Assembly: GCA_947443815.1 (NCBI GenBank)
Contig: CANEXR010000051.1
Location: 1-12,936, forward strand
Direction: 5' to 3'
From: Flavobacteriaceae bacterium
GTDB lineage: Bacteria; Bacteroidota; Bacteroidia; Flavobacteriales; Flavobacteriaceae
DNA: 12,936 nucleotides
The notes below the pieces were generated by a model that ran no database searches, was not told the DNA's origin, and was given only the letters and a program-made list of their open reading frames with translations. Both the position numbers and the translations under genes were made by a program. Of this stretch, positions 1 through 7,083 are shown one piece after another. Position 1 is the first letter of the stretch. Each line of letters begins with the position of its first letter.

Positions 1-335
1 ATTATGAAACTGTTTTCATTTTAAATCCCGTTTTATCTGAAGTTCAGGTAAAGGAAACAGTAAGCAAATTTGAAGATTTTCTTACTAGTAGAGGAGCTGA
101 AATGGTATCTAAAGAAGACTGGGGTCTTAAAAAGATGGCTTACGAAATCCAAAACAAGAAAAGTGGCTTTTACCATTTGTTCGAATTTAAAGTATCAGGA
201 GAAGTTCTTATCGCTTTTGAAACTGAATTCAGACGTGACGAAAGAGTTATGCGTTTCCTAACTGTAAGTCTTGACAAACATGCTATCTCTTGGGCTGAAA
301 GAAGAAGAGCAAAACTTAAATCTCAAAAAGCGTAA
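1..335 (+). CDS. rpsF: 30S ribosomal protein bS6 (5' partial)
   Basis: Ribosomal protein bS6 sits on the platform of the 30S subunit as a heterodimer with bS18. The reading frame is already open at the left edge (first full codon at 3), giving 110 residues that begin YETVFILNP, the usual first strand of bS6 a few residues after the initiator Met. Probably only about three codons are missing. Visible family features are the SKEDWGLKKMAYEI segment and the basic tail WAERRRAKLK. The ATG at 102 is an internal Met, not the start. rpsR follows after 5 nt, so the two are co-transcribed, with no priB or ssb gene between them as occurs in some other phyla. The promoter and any S6:S18 autoregulatory leader lie upstream of the window. 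Identification is very secure. Confidence 0.97.
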   Translation, partial: YETVFILNPVLSEVQVKETVSKFEDFLTSRGAEMVSKEDWGLKKMAYEIQNKKSGFYHLFEFKVSGEVLIAFETEFRRDERVMRFLTVSLDKHAISWAERRRAKLKSQKA

Positions 336-340
336 TCATC

Positions 341-637
341 ATGGCAACATTACAACAATCTGCTTCAGGAAAAAAAGACGGGGATATCAGATATCTTACT
401 CCTTTAAATATAGAAACTAACAAAACTAAAAAATATTGTCGTTTCAAAAAATCAGGTATCAAATATATTGATTACAAAGATGCTGATTTCTTATTGAAAT
501 TCGTTAATGAGCAAGGAAAAATTCTTCCTCGTCGTTTAACAGGAACTTCATTAAAATACCAAAGAAAAGTGTCTGTAGCTGTAAAAAGAGCACGTCACTT
601 AGCTTTAATGCCATACGTGGCCGATTTATTAAAATAA
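341..637 (+). CDS. rpsR: 30S ribosomal protein bS18
   Basis: bS18 binds 16S rRNA on the 30S platform together with bS6. The 98-residue product carries the family core: YCRFKKSGIKYIDYKD near residues 32-47, then the basic PRRLTGTSLKYQRKV and VKRARHLALMPY segments. It is longer than the E. coli protein of about 75 residues because of an N-terminal extension of roughly 20-25 residues, as in other Bacteroidota. The ATG at 341 lies 5 nt after the rpsF stop and has no Shine-Dalgarno sequence. It is the middle gene of rpsF-rpsR-rplI. In flavobacterial ribosomes bS18, with bS6 and bS21, is known to help sequester the 3' end of 16S rRNA, which bears on the SD-like site before the next gene. Confidence 0.97.
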   Translation: MATLQQSASGKKDGDIRYLTPLNIETNKTKKYCRFKKSGIKYIDYKDADFLLKFVNEQGKILPRRLTGTSLKYQRKVSVAVKRARHLALMPYVADLLK

Positions 638-686
638 TTAAAAATTAACAGTTGTTGGTTTTCTGAAACATGAAACCTAACTTCTA

Positions 687-704
687 CCTTATAAGGACAA
701 CAAC
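687..704 (+). promoter_or_regulatory. SD-like site and palindrome before rplI
   Basis: TAAGGA at 692-697 is a six-base match to the consensus Shine-Dalgarno sequence and lies 7 nt from the rplI ATG, a suitable spacing. It overlaps a perfect 10-bp palindrome CCTTATAAGG (687-696). CAACAAC at 698-704 is the reverse complement of GTTGTTG at 651-657, so the 67-nt rpsR-rplI spacer could fold with the SD-like site inside a large loop. None of the other genes here has a comparable SD, as expected for Bacteroidota. Whether the site acts in translation or autoregulation is inference. Confidence 0.45.
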
Positions 705-1145
705 ATGGAAATTATATTAAAAAAAGACGTTCAGAATTTAGGATTTAAAGATGATGTGGTAAATGTAAAAAATGGTTACGGTCGTAACTTTTTAATACCA
801 CAAGGTCATGCTCAATTAGCGACTCCTTCTGCAAAGAAAGTATTAGCTGAAAACCTAAAACAAAGAGCTCATAAAGAAGCTAAAGTTGTTAATGATGCAA
901 AAGCATTGGCTGAAACTTTAAAAGCTATAGAAATTAAAATTTTTGCAAAAGCAGGTGGCGAAAAATTATTTGGTTCAATAACTAATATTGATATTGCCGA
1001 AGCATTAGCAAAAGGTGGACAAGAAATCGAAAGAAAATTTATAACTAGCGGAATTGTTAAACGTACTGGTAAATATGCTGCAAGTGTTCGTTTACATAGA
1101 GATGTTATCGTTGAATTACCTTACGAGATTATTGCTGAAAAATAA
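705..1145 (+). CDS. rplI: 50S ribosomal protein bL9
   Basis: bL9 binds 23S rRNA at the base of the L1 stalk and reaches outward from the ribosome. The 146-residue product has the standard length and two-domain plan. The N-terminal rRNA-binding domain (about 1-50) contains the signature GYGRNFLIPQG. A charged, helical linker (about 50-75) follows, then the C-terminal domain with KLFGSITNIDIAEAL and the end segment HRDVIVELPYEI. It is the last gene of the ribosomal operon, 67 nt after rpsR, preceded by an SD-like TAAGGA and followed 32 nt later by a strong terminator. Identification is secure. Confidence 0.97.
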   Translation: MEIILKKDVQNLGFKDDVVNVKNGYGRNFLIPQGHAQLATPSAKKVLAENLKQRAHKEAKVVNDAKALAETLKAIEIKIFAKAGGEKLFGSITNIDIAEALAKGGQEIERKFITSGIVKRTGKYAASVRLHRDVIVELPYEIIAEK

Positions 1146-1177
1146 CATTTGGTCAACATATTGTTAATAAAATATAT

Positions 1178-1205
1178 AAATCACTCTTAGGAGTGATTTT
1201 TTTTT
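1178..1205 (+). terminator. Intrinsic terminator of the rpsF-rpsR-rplI operon
   Basis: A perfect 9-bp stem (1178-1186 paired with 1191-1199) with the 4-nt loop TTAG is followed directly by an uninterrupted T run to 1205. It lies 32 nt after the rplI stop and just before the promoter of the next gene, as expected for a rho-independent terminator closing the operon. Confidence 0.92.
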
Positions 1206-1216
1206 GATTAATTTTG
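1187..1216 (+). promoter_or_regulatory. Bacteroidota-type promoter for the TonB-dependent receptor
   Basis: TAATTTTG at 1209-1216 fits the Bacteroidota -7 consensus TAnnTTTG exactly. TTA at 1187-1189, 19 nt upstream, is a weak version of the -33 TTG. The -33 region falls in the loop of the preceding terminator, so the two elements are nested. The predicted start of transcription is near 1220-1223, leaving a leader of about 20 nt before the ATG at 1243. Confidence 0.55.
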
Positions 1217-1242
1217 TCGGAAATTAACTCATATTAAAACAA

Positions 1243-4200
1243 ATGAAAAAAATCATTACTTTGTTGTTTATCGTTTGTAGTCTCCAATCCATCATTGGGC
1301 AAACTACAACTTCCAGCATTAAAGGAATTGTAAAAAGTTCTAATAATGAGTTGCTTCCAGGAGCAACAGTTCAGGCAATTCATACGCCAACAGGATCTAA
1401 ATATTCTGCATTATCTAATGCAGATGGACGATTCAATATGTTGAATATGAGAATAGGTGGTCCTTATAAAATAATAGTAACATTTGTAGGGTATCAAACA
1501 GAAGAATTTAATGATGTTTATCTTGATTTAGGAAAGGCATTTAGTTTAGATGTTCTTTTGAAAGACGAAAGTCAAAAACTAGATGAAGTTAAAATTGTTA
1601 CTTCAAAAAACAAAATCTTTCAAAGTGGAAGAACAGGTGCCGAAACTACAATCGGAAGAAGAGAATTATCTGCTTTACCATCTATCTCAAGATCTGCAGA
1701 AGATTTTACGCGTTTAGAACCAACTGCTAGTGGAGGATCTTTTGGAGGTAGAAATGATCAGTATAATAATTACTCTTTGAATGGTGCAATTTTTAATAAC
1801 CCTTTTGGTTTAGATGCTGCGACACCTGGTGGACAAACCAGTTCGCAACCTATTTCTTTAGATGCAATTGATCAAATTCAGGTGGCAACTGCACCTTATG
1901 ATGTAACTTTATCTGGTTTTACTGGTGCTTCTGTGAATGCAGTTACAAAATCTGGAACTAATGAGTTTCACGGTACTGCTTATGCTTACTACAGAAATGA
2001 GGACATGACAGGGAACAAAATTAAAGGTGAAAAAATATTTGTACCTTCATTGGAACAAACCCAAGCTGGTTTTAGTATTGGTGGACCAATTATTAAAAAT
2101 AAATTATTCTTTTTTGGAAATTATGAAATTGACAAAAGAAGCGATTTAGGTTCAAATGTTGTTGCAAATGATGGTAATAGTACTATTGGTGTAAATGAAT
2201 CTAGAGTTTTGGCATCAGATTTAATGCATGTATCAACTGAATTAGCTAATTTAGGGTATAATACAGGCGCTTATCAAGGTTTTGTTCATAACTCTAATTC
2301 AAATAAAGGAATTATAAAATTAGATTGGAATATCAATGATAATAACAAATTAGCTTTTATTTACAACTTCTTGGATGCTTCCAAAGACAAACCAGCACAT
2401 CCAACTGCAATTCTTCGTAGGGGTCCTGATGTAAATACAATGCAATTTGAAAATTCAGGATATCAAATCAATAATCAAATAAGTTCTTTCTTAGTAGAAT
2501 TGAATTCTAAATTTAGCGAAATCGTTACTAATAAATTACAAGCTGGGTATACTCATTTTAATGATTTTAGAAATCCTTTTTCAGCACCAGCACCAGTTAT
2601 CACAATTACTAAAGATGGTTCACCTTATATTATAGCAGGTCACGAACCTTTTTCTATCAATAATAAATTAGATCAAAAAGTAATTCAAGTTACTGACAAC
2701 TTAAATATTATTAAAGGAAATCATACTTACACTGCAGGTTTTTCATTTGAAAAATTCATATTCAAAAACTCCTTTAATCTTAAAGGATACGGTTTTGATG
2801 TTTTTGGAAGTACGGATATGGCTGGCTTTGATGCAAATATTGCAAGCGGGTATTATGCCACAGCTATAGCAACTGCACAAGCAACTTATGATGCTAAAAA
2901 TAAATTAGAAGCGGGCACAAATGGTGGATGGAATTTGGCAGAAACTACTGTAGGTCAATTGGCTTTCTATGTTCAGGATGAATGGAATATCAATGATAAT
3001 TTCAAATTGATTTATGGACTAAGAGCAGATAAACCGTTGTATTTTAATACATCAAATTTAATTCAGAAATTTATAGATACTGATAATTCAGAAGGGTATA
3101 TTCCAACAATCAATTATTATAATCCAAAAGATGGCGCTGTAGTTAATTTTGATTCTACAAAATTACCTGGAAATGCATTATTATGGTCGCCTAGAGTAGG
3201 TTTTAATTGGGATGTAAAAGGAAATAAAACAACACAATTGCGCGGTGGAACTGGTATATTTACTGGAAAGCTACCATTTGTATGGATTGGAAATCAAGTA
3301 GGAGGTACTGACCCATTTTTTTACGAAGTGGTAAATAGAGATTTTAAATTTCCTCAAGTTTGGAGAACAAGTTTAGGTATAGACCATAAATTTGAAAATA
3401 ATTTTATCCTTACAGTTGACATGTCTTATAATAAAGATTTGAATGCTGTTCATGTTCAGGACTGGGGATTAAAAACACCAACAAGCCAATTAAATGGAGT
3501 TGACAACAGACCAATTTATGGTTCTAATGATTATGGTACTTGGACTGATTATGGTTTTCCTGCCAGAGCTCATGCTTATGTTTTGACAAATTCTAATAAA
3601 GGAAGTGCATTTAATACTTCGGTTAAAGTTCAAAAAACATTTGACAATGGATTCTATACCAGTTTGGCCTATAATTATTTAAAATCAAAAGATGTAAATT
3701 CTATAGAAGCTGAGATAACTGGAGATGCCTTTAATTTTAATCCTGCTTTAGGAAATGTAAACAATGATGTTCTTTCAGATTCTAAATACGGCGATACACA
3801 CCGTTTTATTGGAGTAGCTTCAAAAAAATGGAAATATGCAAATGACAAGTGGGCAACTACAGTATCTACTTTCTTTGAATATGCACAAGGAGGTCGTTTT
3901 AATTATACTTATGGTGGTGATATTAATAATGATGGTGCTACTGGGAATGATTTAATTTATGTTCCTACAACTGCTGAAATAGCTTTAATGACTTTTTCTG
4001 GAGCTGGTCAGGGTGCAGCATTTGATAATTTCATCAAACAAGATGACTATTTAAATGGAAGAAGAGGTCAATATGCAGAACGCTATGGTGCTTTATCTCC
4101 TTGGAGAGGTAAATGGGACCTTAAAATCATGCAAGACTATAATTTTAAAATTGCTTCTAATTCAGAAAAGAAAAATACAATTCAATTTAGCATAGATGTT

Positions 4201-4401
4201 TTAAATCTTGGTAATCTATTAAATTCTGATTGGGGAATTATTCAAGTTCCTAGTAGTGTTCAGCCAATTGGTGTAACTGTTGATGCAGTGACTAATATAC
4301 CAACGTATACTTTTAATGGAACTCAAACAAAAACGTTCAGTTATGACGCAAGTTTAGCATCAAGATGGCAAGCACAGTTTGGAGTTAGGTATATTTTTTA
4401 A
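1243..4401 (+). CDS. Oar-like TonB-dependent outer-membrane receptor
   Basis: This 1052-residue protein should form a TonB-dependent beta-barrel transporter in the outer membrane. A signal peptide covers about residues 1-19. Next comes a carboxypeptidase-regulatory-like beta-sandwich (about 25-110; SIKGIVKSSNNELLPGATV and the DGRFNM turn), typical of Bacteroidota receptors and of the Oar family. The plug follows (about 125-250) with LNGAIFNNPFGLDAATPGG, DAIDQIQVATAPYDV and GASVNAVTKSGTNEFHG. The rest is an aromatic-rich barrel ending in RWQAQFGVRYIF with the terminal Phe needed for Bam-dependent insertion. It stands alone between its own promoter and terminator. There is no SusD-like partner, so glycan import as a SusCD pair is unlikely. 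The substrate cannot be read from the sequence. The Myxococcus Oar protein is implicated in protein or signal export, an analogy only. Confidence 0.88.
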   Translation: MKKIITLLFIVCSLQSIIGQTTTSSIKGIVKSSNNELLPGATVQAIHTPTGSKYSALSNADGRFNMLNMRIGGPYKIIVTFVGYQTEEFNDVYLDLGKAFSLDVLLKDESQKLDEVKIVTSKNKIFQSGRTGAETTIGRRELSALPSISRSAEDFTRLEPTASGGSFGGRNDQYNNYSLNGAIFNNPFGLDAATPGGQTSSQPISLDAIDQIQVATAPYDVTLSGFTGASVNAVTKSGTNEFHGTAYAYYRNEDMTGNKIKGEKIFVPSLEQTQAGFSIGGPIIKNKLFFFGNYEIDKRSDLGSNVVANDGNSTIGVNESRVLASDLMHVSTELANLGYNTGAYQGFVHNSNSNKGIIKLDWNINDNNKLAFIYNFLDASKDKPAHPTAILRRGPDVNTMQFENSGYQINNQISSFLVELNSKFSEIVTNKLQAGYTHFNDFRNPFSAPAPVITITKDGSPYIIAGHEPFSINNKLDQKVIQVTDNLNIIKGNHTYTAGFSFEKFIFKNSFNLKGYGFDVFGSTDMAGFDANIASGYYATAIATAQATYDAKNKLEAGTNGGWNLAETTVGQLAFYVQDEWNINDNFKLIYGLRADKPLYFNTSNLIQKFIDTDNSEGYIPTINYYNPKDGAVVNFDSTKLPGNALLWSPRVGFNWDVKGNKTTQLRGGTGIFTGKLPFVWIGNQVGGTDPFFYEVVNRDFKFPQVWRTSLGIDHKFENNFILTVDMSYNKDLNAVHVQDWGLKTPTSQLNGVDNRPIYGSNDYGTWTDYGFPARAHAYVLTNSNKGSAFNTSVKVQKTFDNGFYTSLAYNYLKSKDVNSIEAEITGDAFNFNPALGNVNNDVLSDSKYGDTHRFIGVASKKWKYANDKWATTVSTFFEYAQGGRFNYTYGGDINNDGATGNDLIYVPTTAEIALMTFSGAGQGAAFDNFIKQDDYLNGRRGQYAERYGALSPWRGKWDLKIMQDYNFKIASNSEKKNTIQFSIDVLNLGNLLNSDWGIIQVPSSVQPIGVTVDAVTNIPTYTFNGTQTKTFSYDASLASRWQAQFGVRYIF

Positions 4402-4429
4402 AAAAAAAAAGATAAAATTGATTAAATTT

Positions 4430-4457
4430 GCCCTTTCGTTTGAGAGGGCTTTTTTTT
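4430..4457 (+). terminator. Intrinsic terminator of the TonB-dependent receptor gene
   Basis: An 8-bp stem with one T-G wobble (4430-4437 paired with 4442-4449), the 4-nt loop GTTT and eight consecutive T residues (4450-4457) lie 29 nt after the receptor stop codon. The core of the stem is GCCCT/AGGGC. An 11-base A run (4400-4410) precedes it, overlapping the stop codon. Confidence 0.9.
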
Positions 4458-4509
4458 CTGCAAACGTTAAGTATATTTTAAAATAAAAAGAAGCTATTAA
4501 AATTCAATC

Positions 4510-4983
4510 ATGAAATATTCAAGATTAACAAAAGAACAATTAGAAGAATTAAATCAGGAATTTAGTACTTTTTTGGCCACGCAAACTATTGATAAAGCCG
4601 AATGGGATTCTATCAAGAAAGAGAAACCCGAAGTCGCAGAACAAGAATTAGATGTTTTTTCAGATTTGATTTGGGAAGGCGTTTTATCAAAAGCCGAATT
4701 TTTAGAACATTTTTCAAAAAATCATATTTTTCTTTTTCATTGTTTTGATACACATGTACAATCAATCGTCCTAAAATCATTAGTTCCAGAAACGGACTTT
4801 CTAACAAAAGAAGGATTGCAATGGCTTAGTGATAATATGTTTACCGATACAATCGAAATGAAGGTTGGGAAAAAAGATTTTACCGAAGAACGGAATTCAT
4901 CAATTTTTGGATTGATTCAACAGGGGGCTTTTTTGAGTGATGGACAATTATACAAACAAATAAATTCTATTATTGAATCATAA
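4510..4983 (+). CDS. Uncharacterised protein, DUF6495-like
   Basis: The function is unknown. The 157-residue product resembles the small flavobacterial family catalogued as DUF6495. That assignment comes from recall of its pattern (KYSRLTKEQLEEL near the start, then FLATQTID..W and a conserved ELDVFSDLIWEGVL) and was not searched. No signal peptide, lipobox or transmembrane stretch is visible, so it should be cytoplasmic. It appears mostly helical and acidic, with a hydrophobic central segment HIFLFHCFD near residues 72-80. The ATG at 4510 is the natural start and no SD precedes it. It lies between the receptor terminator and a terminator-like hairpin before ligA, so it is probably a single-gene transcript or weakly coupled to ligA. 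Confidence 0.75.
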   Translation: MKYSRLTKEQLEELNQEFSTFLATQTIDKAEWDSIKKEKPEVAEQELDVFSDLIWEGVLSKAEFLEHFSKNHIFLFHCFDTHVQSIVLKSLVPETDFLTKEGLQWLSDNMFTDTIEMKVGKKDFTEERNSSIFGLIQQGAFLSDGQLYKQINSIIES

Positions 4984-5005
4984 AATATTGATTCTTCTTT
5001 TAATT

Positions 5006-5054
5006 TGGTTATTTTAGTACACTTTTTCAAAAACTAAAATAGCCACTTTTTTTT
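5006..5054 (+). terminator. Terminator-like hairpin abutting ligA
   Basis: A 13-bp stem including one T-G wobble (5006-5018 paired with 5033-5045) closes a 14-nt loop and is followed by C and eight T residues (5047-5054). It resembles an intrinsic terminator for the gene ending at 4983, although most pairs are A-T. The T run ends only 7 nt before the ligA start codon at 5062, so it may instead act as an attenuator or leader structure for ligA. Confidence 0.65.
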
Positions 5055-5061
5055 ATTTTAT

Positions 5062-7065
5062 ATGGACATTCAAAATACAATTCAAAACCTAAGAGAAGAA
5101 TTAAATCAGCACAATTATAATTATTATGTGCTAGATAAACCTGTTATTTCTGATTATGAGTTTGATTTGAAATTAAAACAATTACAAGATTTAGAAAATA
5201 AATACCCAGAATATTTTGATGCCAATTCTCCAACACAAAGAGTAGGAGGAACCATAACCAAAAATTTTGAAACTGTTCCGCATGAATATCGAATGTATTC
5301 CTTGGATAATTCTTATTCGAAAGAAGAATTAGTAGATTGGGAAAAACGAATTCAAAAAGTACTTGGAGAAGTTCCTTTACAATATACCTGTGAATTAAAA
5401 TATGACGGTGCATCCATAAGTATTACCTATGAAAATGGAAAATTAAAACGAGCCGTTACTCGAGGCGATGGATTTCAAGGAGACGATGTAACCAATAATA
5501 TAAAAACCATAAAGTCAATTCCACTTCAGCTTAAAGGGGATTTTCCAGAAAAATTTGATGTTCGTGGTGAAATCATTTTGCCATTTGCTGGTTTTGAAAA
5601 AATGAATCAAGAGTTGATTGAAATTGGCGAAACACCTTATTCTAATCCAAGAAATACAGCCTCTGGAAGTTTGAAATTGCAGGATAGTAGTGAAGTTGCA
5701 AAAAGACCTTTAGATTGTTTGTTGTATTTTATTATTGGAAATAAATTACCTTTTAATTCTCAATTTAACGGATTAGAAACGGCTAGAAATTGGGGTTTTA
5801 AAGTGCCTAAAGAGGCAAAATTAGCAAATAGTTTAGATGAAGTCTTTGATTTTATTGATTATTGGGATATTCATAGACATCAATTGCCGTATGAAACCGA
5901 CGGGGTTGTTGTAAAAGTTAATGCAATTCAATACCAAGAAGAATTGGGTTATACAGCTAAATCACCTCGTTGGGCTATAGCCTATAAATTCAAATCAGAG
6001 CAGGTTTCTACAATTTTAAATTCTATTTCCTATCAAGTTGGAAGAACGGGCTCAATTACTCCAGTAGCTAATCTTGAACCTGTGCAACTTGCCGGTACAA
6101 TAGTAAAAAGAGCCTCATTGCATAATGCTGATCAAATAGAAAAACTGGATATTCGCATTGGTGATACTGTATTTGTTGAAAAAGGAGGGGAAATTATTCC
6201 TAAAATCATTGCAGTTGACTTGGCTAAAAGACCCGAAAATGCAACTCCTACTAAATACATCACGCATTGTCCAGAATGCAATACTGAATTAGTTAGACTA
6301 GAAGGAGAAGCAAATCATTATTGTCCTAATTTTTATGGTTGTCCACCTCAGATTATTGGTAGAATTCAGCATTTTATTTCCAGAAAAGCAATGGATATTG
6401 AAGGTTTAGGAGGAGAAACAGTAACCTTACTTTTCAATAATGGATTGGTTCATAATTATGCTGATTTGTATGATCTAACAATTGACCAAATCCTGCCATT
6501 AGAAAGGATGGCACAAAAATCTGCCGAAAACTTAGTAAATGGTGTGCGAAATTCTAAAAACATTCCTTTTGAACGTGTTTTATTTGCCTTAGGAATTCGA
6601 TATGTTGGTGAAACAGTTGCAAAAAAACTGGCCAAACATTATAAAAGTATTGACGCATTGCGTCAAGCCAGTATGCTAGATTTAATGCTTGTTGATGAAA
6701 TTGGAGAACGAATCGCGCAAAGTGTTATAGATTTTTTTGATAATGTACAAAATAAAATTACTATTGAAAGATTGAAATCGTATGGCGTGCAATTTGAAAT
6801 CATTGAGAAAATAAATCCTAATGCAACAAATAAGCTATCTGGAAAAATATTCGTGGTTTCCGGCGTATTTTCAATATTTTCACGGGATGATTTGAAAAAA
6901 GCAATTGAAGACAATGGCGGTAAAGTAGGTAGCTCTATTTCGGCAAAAACGGATTATGTTGTGGCAGGTGATAATATGGGACCAGCAAAATTAGATAAAG
7001 CAAATAAACTTAATATAGCAATAATTTCTGAAGCAGAATTTTTGAAAATGATACATGATAACTAA
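5062..7065 (+). CDS. ligA: NAD+-dependent DNA ligase LigA
   Basis: LigA seals 5'-phosphate/3'-hydroxyl nicks in duplex DNA, using NAD+ to adenylate itself, and joins Okazaki fragments and repair patches. The 667 residues have the full family plan. The NMN-binding Ia domain is at about 1-70 (YNYYVLDKPVISDYEFD). The nucleotidyltransferase domain has the KYDG motif with catalytic Lys113, plus DGVVVKVN (Lys285) and the WAIAYKFK segment. The OB fold is at about 318-395. A four-cysteine zinc finger uses C403, C406, C421 and C427. Helix-hairpin-helix repeats span about 430-585, and a C-terminal BRCT domain spans about 589-667. All key residues seen are intact. The start is the ATG at 5062, with no SD. 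A membrane-protein gene follows after 18 nt and is probably co-transcribed. Confidence 0.98.
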   Translation: MDIQNTIQNLREELNQHNYNYYVLDKPVISDYEFDLKLKQLQDLENKYPEYFDANSPTQRVGGTITKNFETVPHEYRMYSLDNSYSKEELVDWEKRIQKVLGEVPLQYTCELKYDGASISITYENGKLKRAVTRGDGFQGDDVTNNIKTIKSIPLQLKGDFPEKFDVRGEIILPFAGFEKMNQELIEIGETPYSNPRNTASGSLKLQDSSEVAKRPLDCLLYFIIGNKLPFNSQFNGLETARNWGFKVPKEAKLANSLDEVFDFIDYWDIHRHQLPYETDGVVVKVNAIQYQEELGYTAKSPRWAIAYKFKSEQVSTILNSISYQVGRTGSITPVANLEPVQLAGTIVKRASLHNADQIEKLDIRIGDTVFVEKGGEIIPKIIAVDLAKRPENATPTKYITHCPECNTELVRLEGEANHYCPNFYGCPPQIIGRIQHFISRKAMDIEGLGGETVTLLFNNGLVHNYADLYDLTIDQILPLERMAQKSAENLVNGVRNSKNIPFERVLFALGIRYVGETVAKKLAKHYKSIDALRQASMLDLMLVDEIGERIAQSVIDFFDNVQNKITIERLKSYGVQFEIIEKINPNATNKLSGKIFVVSGVFSIFSRDDLKKAIEDNGGKVGSSISAKTDYVVAGDNMGPAKLDKANKLNIAIISEAEFLKMIHDN

Positions 7066-7083
7066 CGTATAAAACAATAAATA

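Noticed and set aside
70..261. Open frame overlapping rpsF in another plus-strand frame
   Set aside because: It lies wholly within the securely identified rpsF frame and its product has no family resemblance.
4613..4807. Minus-strand open frame of 64 codons
   Set aside because: It is antisense to the DUF6495-like gene, whose protein looks genuine; no own signals.
5144..5413. Minus-strand open frame of 89 codons
   Set aside because: Fully antisense to the conserved Ia and adenylation region of ligA.
6663..6914. Minus-strand open frame of 83 codons
   Set aside because: Fully antisense to the ligA HhH/BRCT region.
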